7,668 nt of DNA from Lachnospiraceae bacterium (GTDB taxonomy: Bacteria; Bacillota; Clostridia; Lachnospirales; Lachnospiraceae), in contig CAAHDV010000173.1 in NCBI GenBank assembly GCA_900770535.1, positions 1 through 7,668 of the forward strand, in the 5' to 3' direction. Positions 5,419 through 7,668 of this stretch are shown piece by piece; position 1 is the first letter of the stretch; every line of letters starts with the position of its first letter. A program made the translations under genes and the position numbers. The notes below the pieces were generated by a model that ran no database searches, was not told the DNA's origin, and saw only the letters and a list, made by a program, of their open reading frames with translations.

Positions 5419-5570
5419 GCGGCCACCTCCCGGGTGATGGAGAGAACCAGTGTCCCATCCGGATCCTTTCGATTTTCCCCACGGTAAAAACAAAACCATA
5501 CCACTGCCATGACCAGAAGCACAGCCCCCAGCACGGCCAGCAGCATGGCCTTTGATTTCCAGAATTTCAT
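5415..5570 (-). CDS. Small single-pass membrane protein between sigF and spoVAA (51 aa)
   Basis: This 51-aa protein starts MKFWKSKA, continues with one clear hydrophobic helix (about 9-29, rich in Leu, Val and Ala, ending WFCFY), then a charged stop RGENRKDPDG (30-39) and a short tail ending SITREVAA. The positive N-terminus and charged tail suggest a single-pass anchor, probably N-in by the positive-inside rule. It starts at 5570, overlapping the stop of the small frame before it, and its stop overlaps the spoVAA start (ATGA); the spoVAA ribosome site lies inside its last codons. AAAGGG lies 10 nt upstream of the ATG. I do not recognise the family. Position downstream of a sigma-G-like promoter suggests a forespore-membrane partner of the SpoVA proteins; that is inference. 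Confidence 0.65.
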   Translation of the reverse strand: MKFWKSKAMLLAVLGAVLLVMAVVWFCFYRGENRKDPDGTLVLSITREVAA

Positions 5571-5665
5571 TCCTGCTCATCCCTTTCCCGCCGGATCTCC
5601 CCATGCCTGCTGAATGATACCGCAGCATCTTCATCTCGCAGATTCTTCTCAGCATCCATGACCAT
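5567..5665 (-). CDS. Possible 30-32 aa charged ORF after sigF
   Basis: This short frame begins MVMDAEKNLRDED and ends RRERDEQE. It is strongly charged, with no membrane segment. Two starts are possible: ATG 5665 directly beside GGAAG, or ATG 5659 with a 6-nt gap from GGAAG, giving 30 aa; the second is better placed. Its stop TGA overlaps the start of the 51-aa membrane ORF (ATGA), the same chaining seen at the next junction. The ribosome site is weak and no family is recognised, so it may be only leader sequence. Confidence 0.35.
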   Translation of the reverse strand: MVMDAEKNLRDEDAAVSFSRHGEIRRERDEQE

Positions 5666-5683
5666 CTTCCAGCTTTCTGTACT

Positions 5684-5714
5684 CAGTATGCGCAGTTATG
5701 CCCCCAGATATTCC
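5684..5714 (-). promoter_or_regulatory. Sigma-G-like promoter for the spoVA unit
   Basis: GGAATA (5714-5709), an 18-nt spacer, then CATACTG (5690-5684). The forespore sigma-G consensus is close to TGAATA with 17-18 nt to CATACTA, so this fits at 11 of 13 positions. It spans the sigF stop codon and would start transcription near 5677, just ahead of the small ORFs and spoVAA. The Bacillus spoVA operon is sigma-G dependent. There is no terminator between sigF and spoVAA, so read-through from spoIIA is also possible. Confidence 0.6.
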
Positions 5715-6415
5715 CGCATCTGCTTCAAGATCCGCTTTTCCAGCCGCGACACCTGCACCTGAGAAATGTTTAAATCCGCGGCAATCCGGGTCTGGGTCTG
5801 GTTTTCAAAATAGCGCCTCACGATGATTTCCCGGTCCTTCTCCGGCAATTTTTCCATTAATTGTTTTAATACCAGCCGGTTCATCAGCTGCTCCTCGTCC
5901 TGCGTTCCGTCCGGAATCCGGTCCATGAGGCGCAGGCCGCCTTCTTCTCCATTTCCGGTTTCACGGTACAGTGATTCCACCTCTGCCCCGGCTCCCATGC
6001 AGGCTGCCACCTCCTCACAGCTGATATCCAGCTCTGCCGCAATCTCGGAAAGTCCCGGCTCCCGCCCGGATTTTGCTGTCAGAGCTTCCCTCGCCCTGCG
6101 GATGCGAAGTGCCAGCTCCTTCATGGAACGGCTCACCCGGATCATTCCGTCGTCCCGCAGGAAACGCCGGATTTCCCCGGCGATCATCGGCACCGCATAA
6201 GTAGAAAAACGCACCTGAAAATTCAGGTCAAACTTGTCCACTGCCTTTAAGAGGCCAATGCACCCGATCTGAAACAGATCCTCCAGTTCGTGTCCCCGTC
6301 CGCTGTAATGTCTTGCCACACTCCAGACCAGCCCCACATTTCCCATGACCAGCTGCTCCCTCGCTTCCTCATCCCCGGCATGGGCATGCCGGATCAGCTC
6401 CATTGTCTCATCCAT
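5696..6415 (-). CDS. sigF: Sporulation sigma factor SigF (SpoIIAC)
   Basis: This 239-aa forespore-specific sigma-70 family factor directs the first forespore gene set and is held inactive by SpoIIAB. Region 2 is at about 24-90, with ELEDLFQIGCIGLLKAV (43-59) for core binding and RFSTYAVPMIAGEIRRFLRD (69-88) for -10 recognition. Region 3 follows at about 92-150. Region 4 at about 185-236 includes LPEKDREIIVRRYFENQTQT (190-209) and the helix-turn-helix RIAADLNISQVQVSRLEKRI (210-229). Length is close to Bacillus SigF (255 aa). The ATG at 6415 is 4 nt after the spoIIAB stop, with AGGTG 5 nt upstream. Gene order separates it from the paralogues SigG and SigE. Confidence 0.97.
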   Translation of the reverse strand: MDETMELIRHAHAGDEEAREQLVMGNVGLVWSVARHYSGRGHELEDLFQIGCIGLLKAVDKFDLNFQVRFSTYAVPMIAGEIRRFLRDDGMIRVSRSMKELALRIRRAREALTAKSGREPGLSEIAAELDISCEEVAACMGAGAEVESLYRETGNGEEGGLRLMDRIPDGTQDEEQLMNRLVLKQLMEKLPEKDREIIVRRYFENQTQTRIAADLNISQVQVSRLEKRILKQMREYLGA

Positions 6416-6419
6416 GCAA

Positions 6420-6836
6420 TCACCTGCCGATTTGTTTTCTCATGACAACCTTCGTCCCTTTGCCCGGCTCCGACTCCACATGCACCTGGTCCATAAAGGC
6501 CTCCATAAAGGAAAAGCCCATACCGGACCGGGTTCCGGTCTTGTCCGTAGTAAACATGGGTTCCATGGCCTTCTCCACATCCCGGATCCCCACGCCGTAA
6601 TCTTCCACCACCACCGTCAGTTCTTTTCCTTCCGTCTCCACCTCCACGGTAATGGTGCCGCTCTCCCCGCCATATCCATGAATCTCCGCATTGGTGACCG
6701 CTTCTGAGACAGCGGTCTTCACATCATCAATTTCCTCCAGCGTCGGATCCAGGCGGCTCATGAACACCGCTACCACCACCCGGGCAAACTCCTCATTTCT
6801 TGAAAGGCTCTCCAGTTCCATCCGAAAACGCTCCAT
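6420..6836 (-). CDS. spoIIAB: Anti-sigma-F factor and serine kinase SpoIIAB
   Basis: This 138-aa GHKL-fold protein kinase binds and silences SigF, and inactivates SpoIIAA by phosphorylating its serine. The ATP-site motifs are in order: N-box VSEAVTNAEIHGYG (43-56), G1 box DYGVGI (79-84), and the lid and G2 region TGTRSGMGFSFMEAF (100-114). Bacillus SpoIIAB is 146 aa. I chose ATG 6836 (MERFRMELESL) because family similarity begins there and GGGAGG is upstream, though at 11 nt. The frame stays open upstream to a TTG at 6989, across a 36-bp tandem repeat that would add a Gly/Cys-rich stretch; this is unlike any SpoIIAB N-terminus I know and is rejected. The 121-nt gap to spoIIAA is wide for this operon. 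Confidence 0.96.
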   Translation of the reverse strand: MERFRMELESLSRNEEFARVVVAVFMSRLDPTLEEIDDVKTAVSEAVTNAEIHGYGGESGTITVEVETEGKELTVVVEDYGVGIRDVEKAMEPMFTTDKTGTRSGMGFSFMEAFMDQVHVESEPGKGTKVVMRKQIGR

Positions 6837-6885
6837 ATGCTTCCCATCCTCCCGTTTTTCAGCTTTTCGATTCTTTCGTCCTGCC

Positions 6886-6957
6886 TGTCCCAATTCCTGG
6901 CAGCCGCAGCTTCCACCGGTCTGTTTCAATTTCCGGCAATCGCCGCTTCCACCGGTC
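6886..6957. repeat. 36-bp imperfect tandem repeat between spoIIAA and spoIIAB
   Basis: Two 36-bp units (6886-6921 and 6922-6957) agree at about 29 of 36 positions; both end in GCTTCCACCGGTC on the plus strand. A third, shortened copy of about 30 bp continues to 6987 and forms the end of spoIIAA: GCAATCGCCGCTTCC occurs at both 6936-6950 and 6965-6979. The unit is a multiple of three, so two minus-strand frames stay open across it. It looks like local duplication of the spoIIAA 3' end. Confidence 0.8.
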
Positions 6958-7299
6958 TCAGCCAGCAATCGCCGCTTCCTTTGTGTCAAAATATTTCATC
7001 AGCCGCCCAATGCCTCCAATGGCCAGTACCCGCCCCACCTGGGCATTAACCCCGTAAATCGTCACGGTTCCGCCACTTCCTGCCATCTGTTTGTATCGGT
7101 TTAACAAGATTCCAATGCCGGAGGAATCCATAAATTCCGTCCGTGAAAAATCAAAAACCACTTTGTTGATATAGTTTTCTGACAAAAGCAGATCGGTCTC
7201 ATATTTTAAATTCCGGCAGTTGTGATGATCCAGCTCCTTTGGCAGATGAATCACCAGAGTCTGTCCATGAGCCTCGTAGGAAAAAGTCTGTTCGTACAT
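6958..7299 (-). CDS. spoIIAA: Anti-anti-sigma factor SpoIIAA
   Basis: This 113-aa STAS-domain protein, when dephosphorylated by SpoIIE in the forespore, binds SpoIIAB and frees SigF. Bacillus SpoIIAA is 117 aa. Visible family features are the first strand region and KELDHHNCRNL (21-31), the central strand VVFDFSRTEFMDSSGIGILL (47-66) holding Ser59, which aligns with the phosphorylated Ser58 of Bacillus, and NRYKQMAGSGGTVTIYG (67-83). I chose ATG 7299 because GGAGG lies exactly 7 nt upstream; an in-frame ATG at 7359 would add 20 residues that match nothing and run through a hairpin. It is first of the spoIIAA-spoIIAB-sigF operon. Its last codons (EAAIAG) are part of the duplicated sequence just downstream. 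Confidence 0.96.
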   Translation of the reverse strand: MYEQTFSYEAHGQTLVIHLPKELDHHNCRNLKYETDLLLSENYINKVVFDFSRTEFMDSSGIGILLNRYKQMAGSGGTVTIYGVNAQVGRVLAIGGIGRLMKYFDTKEAAIAG

Positions 7300-7311
7300 A
7301 GAAAATCCTCC
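7300..7311 (-). promoter_or_regulatory. Ribosome binding site fixing the spoIIAA start
   Basis: GGAGG (7311-7307) with a 7-nt gap to ATG 7299 is optimal. The competing in-frame ATG at 7359 has no such site: its upstream bases are the T-run of the terminator. Confidence 0.85.
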
Positions 7312-7366
7312 ATTTCTTATAATCAGCGGACGCGCCGCTGGAGCCTCCTTGATCTGCATAGAAACG

Positions 7367-7414
7367 AAAAAAGGTACGGCAGAGTGCGCTTCTCACGCTT
7401 TCTCTGTCGTACCT
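7367..7414 (-). terminator. Intrinsic terminator of the TPR gene
   Basis: On the minus strand AGGTACGACAGAG pairs with CTCTGCCGTACCT (one mismatch in 13) around an 18-nt loop that can pair partly, and TTTTTT follows at 7372-7367. It lies 43 nt after the TPR stop codon and 68 nt before spoIIAA, isolating the spoIIA operon from upstream transcription. Confidence 0.88.
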
Positions 7415-7425
7415 TCTGTTCTGTT

Positions 7426-7457
7426 TTGATTCGTCTTTGCGCTCTGCAAATTCCGTT
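7426..7457 (-). promoter_or_regulatory. Weak sigma-H-like promoter candidate for spoIIA
   Basis: CGGAATT (near 7455-7449) and GACGAATCA (7435-7427) resemble the sigma-H pattern AGGAWWW, 11-12 nt, RNNGAAT, with one mismatch and a spacer one base too long. spoIIA is sigma-H dependent in Bacillus. However, a start here would place the terminator hairpin at 7367-7414 in the spoIIA leader, so this call is tentative. I found no better candidate between the hairpin and spoIIAA. Confidence 0.22.
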
Positions 7458-7668
7458 TTAGTACCCTCTCTGGGTCTTTGCGTCATCCACATACTCCGAA
7501 TTCGGATAATTCATGATGACATCCGTAAAATACTGCGTCGCCGTCTCCTGATCTCCGGCAGTCACATAGGCCATACCGAGCTTGTAGATCACCTCCGGGT
7601 TGTCTCCCTTGATCTGCAGGCTCTTCTGGTAATAGTCTGCTGCCCCTGCCGCGTCTCCGGCCGCCAGA
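7458..7668 (-). CDS. C-terminal fragment of a tetratricopeptide-repeat protein
   Basis: Only the last 70 codons are in the window; the start lies beyond the right edge. The sequence shows TPR helices: AADYYQKSLQIKGDNPEVIYKLGMAYVTAGD and then TATQYFTDVIMNYPNS and EYVDDAKTQRGY at the end, with the typical Ala/Tyr/Leu/Pro spacing of 34-residue repeats. TPR proteins are protein-binding scaffolds and the partner cannot be told from this part. It is on the same strand as spoIIAA but separated from it by a strong terminator, so it is probably a separate unit. No stop interrupts the visible frame. Confidence 0.85.
   Translation of the reverse strand, partial: LAAGDAAGAADYYQKSLQIKGDNPEVIYKLGMAYVTAGDQETATQYFTDVIMNYPNSEYVDDAKTQRGY

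Noticed and set aside
5419..5655. Extension of SpoVAA to a 289-aa protein
   Set aside because: The extra part is Gly/Ala/His-rich and matches nothing. The ATG at 5418 has an ideal ribosome site and fits the family length; the 51-aa membrane ORF explains most of this stretch better.
6886..6987. CRISPR-like array
   Set aside because: The units are contiguous, imperfect and lack spacers; there are no cas genes.
6837..6989. Extension of SpoIIAB to 189 aa with a Gly/Cys-rich repeat N-terminus
   Set aside because: It would start at TTG inside spoIIAA with no ribosome site, and family similarity begins at MERF. The open frame follows from the 36-bp repeat being a multiple of three.
7300..7359. SpoIIAA starting at 7359 with 20 more residues
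   Set aside because: There is no ribosome site, it begins beside the terminator T-run, and the ATG at 7299 has GGAGG at 7 nt.

Overview
The window looks like the end of a draft or metagenomic contig from an endospore-forming Clostridia-type Firmicute, plausibly a gut Lachnospiraceae. The reasons are a complete spoIIA operon followed by spoVA genes, strong AGGAGG ribosome sites, AT-rich sigma-A promoters and two class II tRNA-Leu genes. This placement is inferred from gene content and style. The first 21 bases are not genomic: they match the Illumina TruSeq adapter, so biology starts at about base 22.

Region 1 (22-2425, minus strand) is a drug-exporter type operon read right to left: a promoter with an operator-like palindrome over its -10 box, a MarR-family repressor, a TM287-like ABC half-transporter with a degenerate ATP site, and the first 25 codons of what is probably its partner half, cut by the contig end. 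Region 2 (2496-3487, minus) is a stand-alone thioredoxin-reductase-like flavoprotein. It keeps the FAD site and the CATC redox pair but lacks the usual NADPH-binding motifs, and a long near-perfect inverted repeat covers its promoter -35 box. Region 3 (3533-3798, plus) is a divergent promoter driving tRNA-Leu(AAG) and tRNA-Leu(CAG), closed by a strong hairpin terminator that spoVAC may share from the other side.

Region 4 (3797-7299, minus) is the forespore regulatory cluster in the Bacillus order: spoIIAA (anti-anti-sigma), spoIIAB (anti-sigma kinase), sigF, then spoVAA, spoVAB and spoVAC for dipicolinic acid transport. SpoIIAA, SpoIIAB and SigF form the partner-switching module that confines sigma-F activity to the forespore. 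A sigma-G-like promoter across the sigF stop codon would separate late spoVA expression from early spoIIA expression. Between sigF and spoVAA lie one well-supported small membrane-protein ORF (51 aa) and one weaker 30-32 aa ORF, chained by overlapping stop/start codons. A 36-bp imperfect tandem repeat sits between spoIIAA and spoIIAB. spoVAD and spoVAE do not follow spoVAC here. Region 5 (7367-7668, minus) is the C-terminal end of a TPR protein with its terminator.

No CRISPR array, phage, transposon or large unknown system is visible. The points most worth following up are the NADPH-motif-less reductase, the small sporulation ORFs, the sigma-G-like promoter, the A34 leucine tRNA and the inverted repeat. 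No stretch over 300 bases lacks a gene.
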